A stretch of 64,000 bases of DNA from Rhizobiaceae bacterium (GTDB lineage Bacteria > Pseudomonadota > Alphaproteobacteria > Rhizobiales > Rhizobiaceae), in NCBI GenBank assembly GCA_023953775.1, contig JAMLJD010000003.1, forward strand, positions 1 to 64,000, written 5' to 3'. Positions 25,795 to 34,835 of the stretch are shown one piece after another. The notes under the pieces were generated by a model, which saw only the letters and a program-made list of their open reading frames with translations, was not told the DNA's origin and did not search any database. Position numbers and translations under genes: made by a program. How positions within the stretch are numbered: the first letter of the stretch is position 1; every line of letters begins with the position of its first letter.

Positions 25795-26043
25795 ATGTTC
25801 AGCACAAAAACCTGGCTCGTCATCATCGCGGCGATCGCTGCAAACGCCGTCATTTTCGGCACGGGCGCGATCATCGTGCTGTCCGTTCCGGCACTGGCGG
25901 TCAATGCCAAGTGGCTGATCCCGGCCGTCGTGGCCGTCAGCCTTGTGCTTGCGCCGCTCGTTGGTCTATGGGTCGCGCCGCGCATGCGCATCCGCGACTG
26001 GGGCCGCGAGAACTGGCGCGAAGGCGACGCGATCTCGGGGTAG
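25795..26043 (+). CDS. Small two-helix membrane protein under an EcfG-like promoter
   Basis: 82 residues with two predicted membrane helices (WLVIIAAIAANAVIFGTGAI and IPAVVAVSLVLAPLVGLWVA) and a short charged tail, RMRIRDWGRENWREGD. Ribosome site GAAGGAG 8 bp before the ATG. No recognised family. The upstream EcfG promoter suggests induction in the general stress response, where small membrane proteins are frequent members. Function unknown. Confidence 0.75.
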   Translation: MFSTKTWLVIIAAIAANAVIFGTGAIIVLSVPALAVNAKWLIPAVVAVSLVLAPLVGLWVAPRMRIRDWGRENWREGDAISG

Positions 26044-26135
26044 TCTGCGAGACACCGGGTGCATCAACTATTGTGTCTGTCCGGATGCTTGGGGCTATGG
26101 TGGTAAGTCGTAGCAATTACCGGAGAGTGCTAGGG

Positions 26136-26205
26136 TGGAAGCGCGGATTTGAACCGCAATAACGAGCATGTAACGCTTCGACGTAGTTAGGTTAGCCACG
26201 CTCCA
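26136..26205 (-). other. Degenerate tRNA-like element
   Basis: On the minus strand a T-arm is clear: GCGG, loop TTCAAAT, CCGC (26143-26157). Upstream is an anticodon-like hairpin with loop GTTACAT, which would read UAC (Val), though its stem needs a one-base bulge. The ends GGAGC and GCTTCC pair only with a bulge, and no proper D-arm with GG is seen. It is not a functional tRNA by these criteria; a decayed tRNA or integration-site relic is possible. Confidence 0.3.
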
Positions 26206-26399
26206 GCACCGCATGCCACCTTTCCTTAACATTAGATAAAGAGGCGGTTGCCGTAGCTCGTGGCGTCATGACGTCATCGCGTCTCGCATCGAGGGTACTA
26301 CAACCCGGTAGAACGGGGCGTAAGGCAAGTGGTTTGTAGTCGCCTTCTAGATCACGACCGAATAGCATATGGCTTTGGTTCTTTTCCAGCATTCGGGTT

Positions 26400-26436
26400 G
26401 TTTTCATCCCCGGCTTGTGCGCCGAGGATGAAAAAC
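26400..26436. repeat. Inverted repeat downstream of orphan gene
   Basis: GTTTTCATCC (26400-26409) and GGATGAAAAAC (26426-26436) pair with one bulged A, and the inner CGGC/GCCG extends the stem around loop TTGTGC. It lies about 18 bp past the orphan gene stop. The T/A runs lie inside the arms, so it is not a textbook terminator. Confidence 0.4.
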
Positions 26437-26453
26437 TTGCGGGGAGACAGGTT

Positions 26454-27095
26454 TCATCCCGCCCATTTTTCTTGTGGCCTGTCCAGCCGCTTCACATTGC
26501 GCTCTTCGGAGACGCGCGTGACGCGTTTCTCAATGTCGATAGCAAGAAGCCGGGCAAGATTACGAGTGGTCTCATAGTCCGTTGGTCGAAACAGTTCGTT
26601 GGTTCTAAGTGACAAGACCGCAATAGATTTCGGCGCTCCCGGCTCGCAAAACAGGCCGAGCGTTCCGATAGCCTCCCGAAGTCGAAGCGGGGGCATTTTG
26701 GTGTTCCAGATGTGAACTCTTGTTTGTACCCCCTCAAGATCAAACTCAAAGTGAGGGGAGAACTTGACCGAAAAGAGCTTATTCGGGCTGAGTTCTTTCT
26801 GTTCGCCCTGCTGCAGAAGGCGGATTGAGCGGTCACCGATCCATTTTTTTAGCGCAAAAGTGGCAGCTATTGCCGATCTTCGCTCTGCCGGATTTTTGAT
26901 CGATTTGAGGCTTGCCCTCGTTGTCGGCCAGTCTTCAGTTCCGGCAGCGAACTCTGTCGCAATTCGGCGCATAGCTTTGTGAAAGTCGTAGCCGCCACTG
27001 CCGTTTGTCCAGATGCGATTGCGAATTTCGGTGTCCCGCGGCTGAGGATTTAACGCGAGCAGTTTCAGGTATGCTGATGTTCCAAAGTTTATCAT
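26454..27095 (-). CDS. Orphan hypothetical protein of unusual composition
   Basis: 213 residues from the ATG at 27095, which has AAAGGA 7 bp upstream; a GTG at 27113 is the alternative start. No family recognised. The protein is soluble, rather basic, with no membrane segment or signal peptide: it begins MINFGTSAYLKLLALNP, has a central TFALKKWIGDRSIRLL and ends RLDRPQEKWAG. Codon use is AT-richer than any neighbour, suggesting transfer. It stands alone between the tRNA-like element and nrdJ. Coding status is supported by frame length and ribosome site only. Confidence 0.6.
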   Translation of the reverse strand: MINFGTSAYLKLLALNPQPRDTEIRNRIWTNGSGGYDFHKAMRRIATEFAAGTEDWPTTRASLKSIKNPAERRSAIAATFALKKWIGDRSIRLLQQGEQKELSPNKLFSVKFSPHFEFDLEGVQTRVHIWNTKMPPLRLREAIGTLGLFCEPGAPKSIAVLSLRTNELFRPTDYETTRNLARLLAIDIEKRVTRVSEERNVKRLDRPQEKWAG

Positions 27096-27215
27096 TTTCG
27101 TATCCTTTGTCACGATTCAGCCTCGACTCTGATCCCGGAATCTCTCTACATTCGCTTGCCAACTATGAGAGGACTCCGTTCTCTTCACGCCGTAGCTGAA
27201 ACTCAATTGCGGTGG

Positions 27216-27253
27216 CCAAAGTCGGTCCGAATTGGGTCGGCTTTGGTTTTTTT
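27216..27253 (+). terminator. Intrinsic terminator on plus strand without an assigned gene
   Basis: CCAAAGTCG (27216-27224) pairs with CGGCTTTGG (27238-27246) with one G-T wobble, followed by seven T residues. A good intrinsic terminator pointing right, but the nearest plus-strand gene ends at 26043. It may end a small RNA made from the 27100-27215 stretch, or limit antisense transcription into nrdJ. Confidence 0.6.
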
Positions 27254-27366
27254 GGGATGTCGTATTAAGATATCGTTATATGTTTCTTGTTTTGTTCTCC
27301 TGTACATTTACGGCCCGGTCTTGTGACCGAGCCGTGGGGTTGCGCTGCTTCTATTGGATGGTCGCC

Positions 27367-30300
27367 TCAACTACACCCTGACGTCGCGCCGCAGGTGTCG
27401 CACTTCTCGCAGGTGCCATTCCTGACCATGGTATAGTTCTGGCATTCCGAGCACATGTTGCCGGTGTAGCCCTGCATCATGGACTGCTGGCGGCGCTCGG
27501 CGGCGATCGCCTTGGCATCGCTTGCCTGCTGCTGGGCGTCCGCAGTGAACAGCGCCTCGGCGGGCGAAGCCTCGACGCCTTCCTCGATCGCGATCTCCTC
27601 GGCCAGTTCCTTGGCACGCTCCTCATAGTCGCGCTTGAAGGCGACGGCCTCTTCCTGGAGTGCCGCGACGGTCGGCTTCAGCGCCGTCACCGTGCCGCCG
27701 GACGCGACCGCGCGCACCGGCGAGCCGCCTTGTGCGGTGGGAGCCGCCTTGGCCGGCTGGCCGGAGGGCAGGGGTCCCGCCAGGCCCTTGGGCTCGGCGG
27801 AGGCGCCCGAGACGATCTTCAGTGGCGCGCCGCGGGTCAGCCCCTTGGAGAAGGGCGTCGCCTTGCCTTCCGAGATGCCGCGACCCAGCGAGGTGTTGGA
27901 GAAGTCGGACGTGTCGACATGGGCAAGGTCGTTGCGGGCGAGATAGGAGATCGCCAGCTCGCGGAAGACGTAGTCGAGGATCGACGTCGCGTTCTTGATC
28001 GCGTCATTGCCCTGGACCATGCCGGCCGGCTCGAACTTGGTGAAGGTGAAGGCCTCGACATATTCCTCGAGCGGCACGCCATATTGCAGGCCGAGCGAGA
28101 TCGCGATGGCGAAATTGTTCATCATCGCGCGGAAGGCGGCACCTTCCTTATGCATGTCGATGAAGATCTCGCCGAGGCGGCCGTCGTCGAATTCGCCGGT
28201 CCTGAGATAGACCTTGTGGCCGCCGACCACCGCCTTCTGGGTGTAGCCCTTGCGGCGGTTGGGCAGCTTCTCGCGGTCACGCACCACCTTCTCGATGATG
28301 CGCTCGACGATCTTTTCCGTTACCTGGGCCGCGCGTGCGGCGGCGGGGGCGGCGATGAGCTGCTCGACGACGTCGTCATCGTCCTCCTCGTCATCGGCGA
28401 TGAGCGAGGCGTTGAGCGGCTGCGACAGCTTGGAGCCGTCGCGATACAGTGCGTTGGCCTTGAGCGCCAGCTTCCACGACAGCATGTAGGCGTTCTTGGC
28501 GTCGTCGACGGTCGCCTCGTTGGGCATGTTGATCGTCTTGGAGATGGCGCCCGAGATGAAGGGCTGCGCCGCCGCCATCATGCGGATGTGGCTCTCGACC
28601 GACAGGAAGCGCTTGCCGATCTTGCCGCACGGGTTGGCGCAGTCGAAGACGGGCAGGTGCTCGGCCTTGAGGTGCGGTGCGCCTTCCAGCGTCATCGCTC
28701 CGCAGACATGGATGTTGGCGGCCTCGATCTCCTTCTTCGAATAGCCGAGCGCCGGCAGCATCTCGAAGGACAGGTCGCCGAGCTGCTCGTCGGTGAAGCC
28801 GAGCGTCTCCTTGCAGAAGGCTTCGCCCAGCGTCCACTTGTTGAACACGAACTTGATGTCGAAGGCCGACTTCATCGCCGCGTTGAGCGCGTCGATCTTC
28901 TCGTCGGTAAAACCCTTCGCCTTCAGCGAACCGGGGTTGATGCCGGGCGCCTGGTTCATGTTGCCGTGGCCGACCGCGTAAGCCTCGATCTCGGCGATCT
29001 GGCTTTCCGAATAGCCGAGCGTGCGGAGCGCCTCCGGCACAGCGCGGTTGATGATCTTGAAGTAGCCGCCGCCGGCCAGCTTCTTGAACTTCACCAGCGC
29101 GAAGTCGGGCTCGATGCCGGTCGTGTCGCAGTCCATGACGAGGCCGATCGTGCCGGTCGGCGCGATCACCGTCGCCTGGGCGTTGCGGTAGCCGTTCTTC
29201 TCGCCGAGCTCGATGGCCCGGTCCCATGCCGCGCGGGCATGCTCGACCAGTTCGGCCTGCCTGACGTCGGCCGCGTTGAGCGGGACCGGCGCGACCGACA
29301 GCTTCTCGTATCCCGCCGCTTCGCCATAGGCCGCGCGGCGGTGGTTGCGCATGACGCGCAGCATGTTGTCGGCGTTGCGCTGGTAGTCGGCGAAGGCGCC
29401 GAGCTGGCCGGCCATCTCTGCCGAAGTCGCATAGGCGATGCCGGTCATCAGCGCGGTGAGTGCTGCGCAAATGCCGCGCCCCTCGTCGGAATCATACGGG
29501 ATGCCCGAAGTCATCAGCAGGCCGCCGATATTGGCGTAGCCGAGGCCCAGCGTGCGGTAGTCGTAGGAGAGCTTGGCGATCTCCTTGGACGGGAACTGCG
29601 CCATCATGACCGAGATCTCGAGCACGACGGTCCACAGCCGCACGGTGTGCTCGTAGGCCGCGATGTCGATCGTGCCGTCCTTGTTGCGGTAGGGCAAAAG
29701 GTTGATCGAGGCGAGATTGCAGGCCGTGTCGTCGAGGAACATGTACTCCGAGCACGGATTCGAGGCGCGGATCGGACCCGCGGCCGGCGAGGTGTGCCAG
29801 TCGTTCATGGTGGTGTTGAAGTGCAGGCCCGGATCGGCGGAGGCCCAGGCCGCGTAGCCGATCTTCTCCCACAGGTCGCGGGCCTTCAGCGTCTTCAGAA
29901 CCTTGCCGTCCTTGCGGGCGGTCAGGTTCCATTCGCCATCGGCCTCAACGGCGCGCAGGAAGTCGTCCTTGAGCGAAACCGAATTGTTGGAATTCTGGCC
30001 CGAGACCGTCAGGTAGGCTTCCGAATCCCAGTCGGTGTCATAGGTCCTGAACTCGATCTTCTTGTAGCCCTGGCGCGCGAACTGGATGACGCGCTGGATG
30101 TAGTTCTCCGGCACGGCGTCCTTCTTGGCAGCGCGGATCTCGCGCTTCAGGGCGGTGTTGATCGACGGGTCGAAGCAGTCGTCGTCCTGGCCCTCGCAAT
30201 TGATGCAGGCCTTCATGATCGCATCGAGGTGGCGGCGCACGATCTTGGAGCCGGTGACGAGGGCTGCGACCTTCTGCTCCTCGCGGACTTTCCAGTCGAT

Positions 30301-31179
30301 ATATTCCTCGATGTCGGGATGGTCGATGTCGACCACGACCATCTTGGCGGCGCGGCGCGTCGTGCCGCCCGACTTGATGGCGCCGGCCGCGCGGTCGCCG
30401 ATCTTGAGGAACGACATCAGGCCCGACGACTTGCCGCCGCCCGACAGCTTCTCACCCTCGCTGCGCAGGTACGAGAAGTTGGAGCCCGTGCCCGAACCAT
30501 ATTTGAACAGGCGCGCCTCGCGGACCCACAGATCCATGATGCCGCCCTCGTTGACGAGGTCGTCGGCCACGCCCTGGATGAAGCAGGCGTGCGGCTGCGG
30601 ATGCTCGTAGGACGACTTAGACTTGGTCAGCTTGCCGGTGAAGGGATCGACGTAATAGTGGCCCTGGCCGGGGCCGTCGATGCCGTAGGCCCAATGCAGC
30701 CCGGTATTGAACCATTGCGGCGAATTGGGCGCGACGCGCTGGGTGGCGAGCATGTAGCAGAGCTCGTCCATGAAGGCGCTGGCGTCGTCCTCGCTGTCGA
30801 AATAGCCGCCTTTCCAGCCCCAGTAGGTCCAGGTGCCGGCAAGCCGGTCGAAGACCTGGCGCGCGTCGGTCTCGGAGCCGTAGCGCTCGTCTTCCGGCAG
30901 TTCGGCGAGGGCGGCCTCGTCGGCCACTGAACGCCACAGGAAGGAGGGGACGGAATTCTCCTCTACCTTCTTCAGACGCGCTGGCACGCCGGCCTTGCGG
31001 AAATATTTTTGGGCAAGGATGTCGCTCGCGACCTGGCTGAACTGCACGGGCACGTCGATATTGTCGAGCCGGAAGACGATCGAGCCGTCCGGGTTCTTGA
31101 TCTCGGAAAGCGCCTTGCGGAATTCGATGTCCGCATAGGGCGACCGGCCCTGCTTGGTGTAATGACGTTCGATGCGCAT
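27367..31179 (-). CDS. nrdJ: Adenosylcobalamin-dependent (class II) ribonucleotide reductase
   Basis: 1270 residues, the long NrdJ form of alphaproteobacteria. It reduces ribonucleotides to deoxyribonucleotides using coenzyme B12. The N-terminal part is [20 protein letters not shown]. The active-site region has [22 protein letters not shown] and the radical/substrate loop [20 protein letters not shown]. The C-terminal zinc-finger-like tail has paired cysteines (MCSECQ...[14 protein letters not shown]), which deliver electrons. A Lys/Asp-rich linker lies near residue 930. No cobalamin riboswitch is seen upstream; instead two NrdR-like boxes lie 235-281 bp before the start. Confidence 0.95.
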   Translation of the reverse strand: MRIERHYTKQGRSPYADIEFRKALSEIKNPDGSIVFRLDNIDVPVQFSQVASDILAQKYFRKAGVPARLKKVEENSVPSFLWRSVADEAALAELPEDERYGSETDARQVFDRLAGTWTYWGWKGGYFDSEDDASAFMDELCYMLATQRVAPNSPQWFNTGLHWAYGIDGPGQGHYYVDPFTGKLTKSKSSYEHPQPHACFIQGVADDLVNEGGIMDLWVREARLFKYGSGTGSNFSYLRSEGEKLSGGGKSSGLMSFLKIGDRAAGAIKSGGTTRRAAKMVVVDIDHPDIEEYIDWKVREEQKVAALVTGSKIVRRHLDAIMKACINCEGQDDDCFDPSINTALKREIRAAKKDAVPENYIQRVIQFARQGYKKIEFRTYDTDWDSEAYLTVSGQNSNNSVSLKDDFLRAVEADGEWNLTARKDGKVLKTLKARDLWEKIGYAAWASADPGLHFNTTMNDWHTSPAAGPIRASNPCSEYMFLDDTACNLASINLLPYRNKDGTIDIAAYEHTVRLWTVVLEISVMMAQFPSKEIAKLSYDYRTLGLGYANIGGLLMTSGIPYDSDEGRGICAALTALMTGIAYATSAEMAGQLGAFADYQRNADNMLRVMRNHRRAAYGEAAGYEKLSVAPVPLNAADVRQAELVEHARAAWDRAIELGEKNGYRNAQATVIAPTGTIGLVMDCDTTGIEPDFALVKFKKLAGGGYFKIINRAVPEALRTLGYSESQIAEIEAYAVGHGNMNQAPGINPGSLKAKGFTDEKIDALNAAMKSAFDIKFVFNKWTLGEAFCKETLGFTDEQLGDLSFEMLPALGYSKKEIEAANIHVCGAMTLEGAPHLKAEHLPVFDCANPCGKIGKRFLSVESHIRMMAAAQPFISGAISKTINMPNEATVDDAKNAYMLSWKLALKANALYRDGSKLSQPLNASLIADDEEDDDDVVEQLIAAPAAARAAQVTEKIVERIIEKVVRDREKLPNRRKGYTQKAVVGGHKVYLRTGEFDDGRLGEIFIDMHKEGAAFRAMMNNFAIAISLGLQYGVPLEEYVEAFTFTKFEPAGMVQGNDAIKNATSILDYVFRELAISYLARNDLAHVDTSDFSNTSLGRGISEGKATPFSKGLTRGAPLKIVSGASAEPKGLAGPLPSGQPAKAAPTAQGGSPVRAVASGGTVTALKPTVAALQEEAVAFKRDYEERAKELAEEIAIEEGVEASPAEALFTADAQQQASDAKAIAAERRQQSMMQGYTGNMCSECQNYTMVRNGTCEKCDTCGATSGCS

Positions 31180-31413
31180 GCTCTTGTCCCTAAGCCCCTA
31201 AATGTAGCACCTTTCCACAGCCATTCCTCGCAAAATGACGTGTCCGGCGCTGTGCCGCATTCCATTCCGGTCGGACCTGCCGACCGGCGCCCTCAAAACC
31301 CCGTTTCCGCGCTACGCCGCGACCGCTTCTCAGAGCGCGGTCACGTCGCAATCCTCCGCCGGAAGGCCGGGGTCGTCTCCACTCGATGGGGTGATTCCTT
31401 CACCGAAGGCTTC

Positions 31414-31429
31414 CCACCGTATCTAGCGC
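31414..31429. promoter_or_regulatory. NrdR box 2 (weaker) upstream of nrdJ
   Basis: A 16-bp site with the core C-N3-ATCTAG: partial match (about 9-10 of 16) to the NrdR consensus acaCwAtATaTwGtgt. It is significant mainly because it lies exactly 31 bp from the strong box, the spacing typical for NrdR box pairs. Confidence 0.45.
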
Positions 31430-31444
31430 CTGTCGTAATCGCAA

Positions 31445-31460
31445 ACACTAAATATAGTAT
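31445..31460. promoter_or_regulatory. NrdR box 1 (strong) upstream of nrdJ
   Basis: ACACTAAATATAGTAT matches 14 of 16 positions of the NrdR consensus acaCwAtATaTwGtgt. NrdR is the ATP/dATP-sensing repressor of ribonucleotide reductase genes. It lies 266 bp upstream of the nrdJ start, implying a long leader. Confidence 0.6.
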
Positions 31461-31842
31461 TAACAACCCGTTTACGCAAAAATGAAATTCGCCGGGAAAG
31501 GCCCGAAAAGGGCAAAGAATCCCAAGCATCCGCTCGCCCATGAAACGAGCCGATCCGCCAGAACGCGTGGGAAATCCGGGAAATTTCGACCGGCTCCAGA
31601 ACCCTGCCGGCCGCGCCCTCAACAGGAGCGCATGAGCCATAAAAGGCGACTCGGTTTCACCCGTCAAGGGTTCGTTTTTGGAAGAAATGTGACCCCAACA
31701 TCTTGTGTGCGAGGAATGTGGATTGCGGGGAGAAACTGCGCCGGATTCGAACGGACTGCGCACGCTGGCGCTCACCGCCTCAGGGATGGCAGCTCCAGCC
31801 ATGCCGCGTGCCGCCGGGCGCGTGGCGGCGACTCGGTGGTCG

Positions 31843-33402
31843 TCAGGCGAAGGCGTTCAGGACGACGAAGACCAGTGCCGCGATGACGGCAGTCGCCGGG
31901 ACGGTGGTGACCCATGCCGCGACGATGGTGGTCACATGCGCGCGGCGCACCAGCCGGCGGCGGGCGATTTCCTCCCGGGACAAGGCAACCGGGGTGGCAT
32001 CCTGGTCGTCGTCGGCATCATCATCGCGATGCGCCTTGCCGTTCGCGGCCTTCGCCGCCTCGCGATGGCGCCGGTTCTTGCGTTCGAGATAGGCCCGGCG
32101 GCGCTTCGAGTTCTGCGTGTACCACTCGCGGAAGAAGCCGACGCCGAACACGGCGCCGACCGCGACGTGGGTCGAACTGATCGGCAGGCCGAGGCCCGAC
32201 GCGATGATGACAGTCAGCGCGGCCGACAGCGCGACGCAGAATGCACGCATCGGGTTCAGCCGCGTGATCTGCTCGCCGACCATACGGATCAGCTTCGGCC
32301 CGAAGAGCATCAGGCCGAGCGATATTCCCAGCGCGCCGATGATCATCACCCATGGGGGAATCGAAACGGCGGCGGCAACGCTGTCATCCTGCGCAGCATG
32401 GACGATCGCGGCGAGCGGGCCGACCGCGTTTGCGACGTCGTTCGCGCCGTGGGCAAAAGAGAGCAGGGCGGCCGAAATGATCAACGGCAGTCGGAACAGC
32501 TTGCGCAAAGACTGGTTGCGGTTCTCCATGCCCTCCGACTGGCGCCGGACGAGAATGGTCGAAACACCCCATGCAATCGCGAAAACGCCGGCGCTGACAA
32601 GCATGAGGCGGATGGCGCCGACATGGACCACCTTCCCGAGGCCCTTCATCGCCAGATAGGCGGAGAAGGCGCTCGCCATGACGGCGATCAGCAGCGGCAC
32701 CCATCGGCGGGCAGCGGCGATCTTGTCGTCGCGGTAGATTATGTTTGACTTGATGAAGGCGAGGAAGATCGCGGCTATGACGCCGCCGATAACCGGCGAT
32801 ATCACCCAGCTCGCCGCGATGCCGGCCATGGTGCCCCAGTCGACTGCGGACAGGCCGGCAGCGGCGATGCCCGCGCCCACCACGCCGCCGACCACGGAAT
32901 GGGTGGTCGAGACCGGTGCGCCGATCCACGTCGCAAGGTTGATCCACAGGGCCGAGGAGATAAGCGCCGCCATCATGGCGCGGATGAACATTGCGGGATC
33001 GCCGACGGCCGCGGGATCGATGATGCCCTTGGCGATCGTCTTGACGACATCGCCGCCGGCGATCAGCGCTCCGGCGCTTTCGAATACAGCGGCAATCAGG
33101 AGCGCCCCCCCGAGCGTCATTGCCTTGGCGCCTACCGCCGGTCCGACATTGTTGGCGACATCGTTGGCGCCGATGTTGAGCGCCATGTAGCCGCCTATCG
33201 CCGCGGCGGCCACGATGATGATGGCGCGCGGCTCGCCAGCCATGAAGATGGCGGCGAAGGTCGCGACCATGGCAAGAAACAGCAGGCCCAGGCCGGGACC
33301 GATCAGCCCGCGCGACACAAAGCTTGTGGCTTCCTCGACATGGACAAGCTTGTCGAGGTCCTTGTCGAGCGTTTCCTTGCGGCTTTCGGAAATGTTGGCC
33401 AC
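31843..33402 (-). CDS. pit: PiT-family inorganic phosphate transporter
   Basis: 519 residues with about ten membrane helices. The duplicated PiT signature is present twice: ALNIGANDVANNVGPAVG near the N-terminus and SFAHGANDVANAVGPLAA in the second half, each with the paired histidine/threonine region ISSTHVAVG or VSTTHSVVGG. A charged cytoplasmic region near the C-terminus (RKNRRHREAAKAANGK, DDDADDDQD) precedes the last helix. The GTG at 33402 is used because homologues begin shortly before TLDKDLDKL; a TTG at 33435 is possible. Low-affinity phosphate:cation symport at the inner membrane. Confidence 0.9.
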   Translation of the reverse strand: MANISESRKETLDKDLDKLVHVEEATSFVSRGLIGPGLGLLFLAMVATFAAIFMAGEPRAIIIVAAAAIGGYMALNIGANDVANNVGPAVGAKAMTLGGALLIAAVFESAGALIAGGDVVKTIAKGIIDPAAVGDPAMFIRAMMAALISSALWINLATWIGAPVSTTHSVVGGVVGAGIAAAGLSAVDWGTMAGIAASWVISPVIGGVIAAIFLAFIKSNIIYRDDKIAAARRWVPLLIAVMASAFSAYLAMKGLGKVVHVGAIRLMLVSAGVFAIAWGVSTILVRRQSEGMENRNQSLRKLFRLPLIISAALLSFAHGANDVANAVGPLAAIVHAAQDDSVAAAVSIPPWVMIIGALGISLGLMLFGPKLIRMVGEQITRLNPMRAFCVALSAALTVIIASGLGLPISSTHVAVGAVFGVGFFREWYTQNSKRRRAYLERKNRRHREAAKAANGKAHRDDDADDDQDATPVALSREEIARRRLVRRAHVTTIVAAWVTTVPATAVIAALVFVVLNAFA

Positions 33403-33565
33403 TACCCAGTCCGGCTTCGTCGCGCATTGTGGCAAGACGCCGGGATGTCCGGCACCGTTGCGCCTGTTGCAGGCGGGTATCGGGCCAGCTTCGGCACGTC
33501 GTACCCGGCGTCCGGCTTAAGGTCCGTGGTCGCGGGGCGCAAGCCCGGCGCGGCAATGTCCGAAC

Positions 33566-34027
33566 CTAGGCGGCGATTTTCCGTGGATTAACGCAATACT
33601 GGACGATCAGTTCGGCGAGGTCAGGCTCGGCAACGAGGCGCGCTGCCTCACTCGGAGAAAACCAGCGCCGCTCCCGCTCGCGCCGCTCCGGCCAACGCTC
33701 GGCTTCCTGCGTGACCTCGAGCGGGAACAGAGGTACCTGGCAGCGTTTCTCGACGCCGCCGGCCAGAACCTTGGAGTAGAAATAGCTGCCGATCTCGATG
33801 GACGACACAATGCCGCGCACGCCGGCTTCCTCAGATGCCTCACGCGCTGCCGCATCGAACAGTTCCTCGGTGCCCTCGGGCCAGCCTTTCGGCAGCACCC
33901 ATCGTCCGGTCCCACGGCTCGTTACGAGCAGGACTTCTATTTCGCCCGAAGCCGCGATCCGCCACGGCAGCGCGGCGGCCTGGAGCCGGCTCGGGGGCGC
34001 GCCGAAAAGCCGGCGGATGCGCTCCAT
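33566..34027 (-). CDS. NUDIX hydrolase
   Basis: 153 residues from the ATG at 34027 (MERIRRLFGAPPS); in-frame starts at 34060 and 34102 would add N-terminal residues. The Nudix box runs from G-W-P-E-G-T-E to R-E-A-S-E-E-A-G-V, matching Gx5Ex7REUXEEXGU. The preceding VLPKGWPEG form is typical of diadenosine polyphosphate/diphosphoinositol-type hydrolases in rhizobia. Substrate not predictable. Stands alone after the gpt terminator. Confidence 0.85.
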   Translation of the reverse strand: MERIRRLFGAPPSRLQAAALPWRIAASGEIEVLLVTSRGTGRWVLPKGWPEGTEELFDAAAREASEEAGVRGIVSSIEIGSYFYSKVLAGGVEKRCQVPLFPLEVTQEAERWPERRERERRWFSPSEAARLVAEPDLAELIVQYCVNPRKIAA

Positions 34028-34149
34028 GATCTGGTTGCGTGTGCAGTGACTTATCAACATTGCCCCAATGCCCAAAGTCGGATGATTCGTTTGCCGTCTC
34101 ATGAATATTATCGTTAATGATATGTTTCGAAAGTAAAAAATCCATTAGG

Positions 34150-34187
34150 ATGGAACGCATGGCGCCGGTGAGCGCCATGCGTTCCAT
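34150..34187 (-). terminator. Intrinsic terminator of gpt
   Basis: A perfect 16-bp stem (34150-34165 with 34172-34187; inner arms GGCGC/GCGCC) and a 6-base loop, 42 bp past the gpt stop. On the minus strand a run of six T residues follows about 9 bases later. Confidence 0.7.
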
Positions 34188-34229
34188 ATATGGCAGGGAG
34201 TGCCGAAATCGAGTGGCAGGCGCGGCCGC

Positions 34230-34727
34230 TTATCCGAGATGATCCTCGGATATGGGTTTCTGGTAGGCGAAACCCATGTCCCAAGGGAAATATATCCATG
34301 TGTCCTGTGACACTTCCGTGACGAATGTGTCGATCATCGGGCGGCCCTTCGGCTTGGCATACACTGTCGCGAAATGCGCCTTTGGCATCATTGCACGGAC
34401 GATGGCAGCGGTTTTTCCCGTATCGGTCAGGTCGTCGACGATCAGCACGCCCGATCCGTCATTGGCGAGCAGGTCCGAACTGATCTCCTTGAGAACCTTG
34501 AGGTCTCCCTGCTCGGTGTAGTCGTGATAGGAAGCGATGCAGACGGTCTCGATCAGCCTTATTCCGAGTTCGCGCGAGATGATGGCAGCCGGCACGAGCC
34601 CGCCGCGCGTGATGCACACGATGGCGCGCCAGTCGCCGTTCTGGCCCGCGAGCCGCCATGCGAGCGCGCGCGCGTCGCGATGGAACTGGTCCCAGGAAAC
34701 GGGGAAGGCCTTGTCGGGAAGGGACAT
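34230..34727 (-). CDS. gpt: Xanthine phosphoribosyltransferase
   Basis: 165 residues, the normal length of XGPRT. The PRPP-binding motif is [14 protein letters not shown]; an N-terminal [18 protein letters not shown] and [18 protein letters not shown] are typical of Gpt. It makes XMP/GMP from xanthine/guanine and PRPP for purine salvage. The ATG at 34727 gives the standard N-terminus [12 protein letters not shown]; the longer frame to 34811 is not used. Followed by a strong intrinsic terminator. Confidence 0.92.
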   Translation of the reverse strand: MSLPDKAFPVSWDQFHRDARALAWRLAGQNGDWRAIVCITRGGLVPAAIISRELGIRLIETVCIASYHDYTEQGDLKVLKEISSDLLANDGSGVLIVDDLTDTGKTAAIVRAMMPKAHFATVYAKPKGRPMIDTFVTEVSQDTWIYFPWDMGFAYQKPISEDHLG

Positions 34728-34835
34728 TGTCAGCACTCCGGTTGTCGCAGGCGCGAACCACTGATGGAATGCGGGGGGAATTAACGGCAAACGGCCAGCA
34801 CTGGCAAGCACGACAAGCCTTCGCGGCCGGATGGT

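Larger units (their letters stand above)
26044..26453. other. Non-coding, unusual-composition stretch between membrane protein and orphan gene
   Basis: 410 bases without a convincing gene. It holds a degenerate tRNA-like element (26136-26205), a double palindrome around GTCATGACGTCAT (26266-26277) and an inverted repeat (26400-26436). Composition is less GC-rich than the neighbours. A 71-codon frame on the minus strand (26192-26407) is not supported. Confidence 0.5.
31180..31842. other. 663-bp intergenic region upstream of nrdJ
   Basis: Contains the two NrdR-like boxes (31414-31429, 31445-31460) and an A/T-rich promoter-like stretch around 31440-31480. Open frames crossing it (for example minus 31341-31802) run through the boxes and have no ribosome site or family features. 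Nothing else recognised. Confidence 0.5.

Noticed and set aside
26136-26205. Functional tRNA-Val(UAC)
   Set aside because: D-arm is missing and acceptor and anticodon stems need bulges; kept only as a tRNA-like relic.
26192-26407. 71-codon minus-strand frame in the low-GC patch
   Set aside because: No ribosome site, no family, and it runs through the tRNA-like element and hairpin region.
27730-30930. 1066-codon open frame on the plus strand opposite nrdJ
   Set aside because: It is antisense to a complete, well-conserved ribonucleotide reductase; its translation is Arg/Asp/Val-rich without domains, typical of a GC-rich shadow frame.
31180-31480. Cobalamin riboswitch upstream of the B12-dependent nrdJ
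   Set aside because: Looked for a B12-box-like core and found none; NrdR-like boxes are the visible control elements.
31341-31802. 153-codon minus-strand frame upstream of nrdJ
   Set aside because: It covers both NrdR-like boxes, has no ribosome site and no domain.
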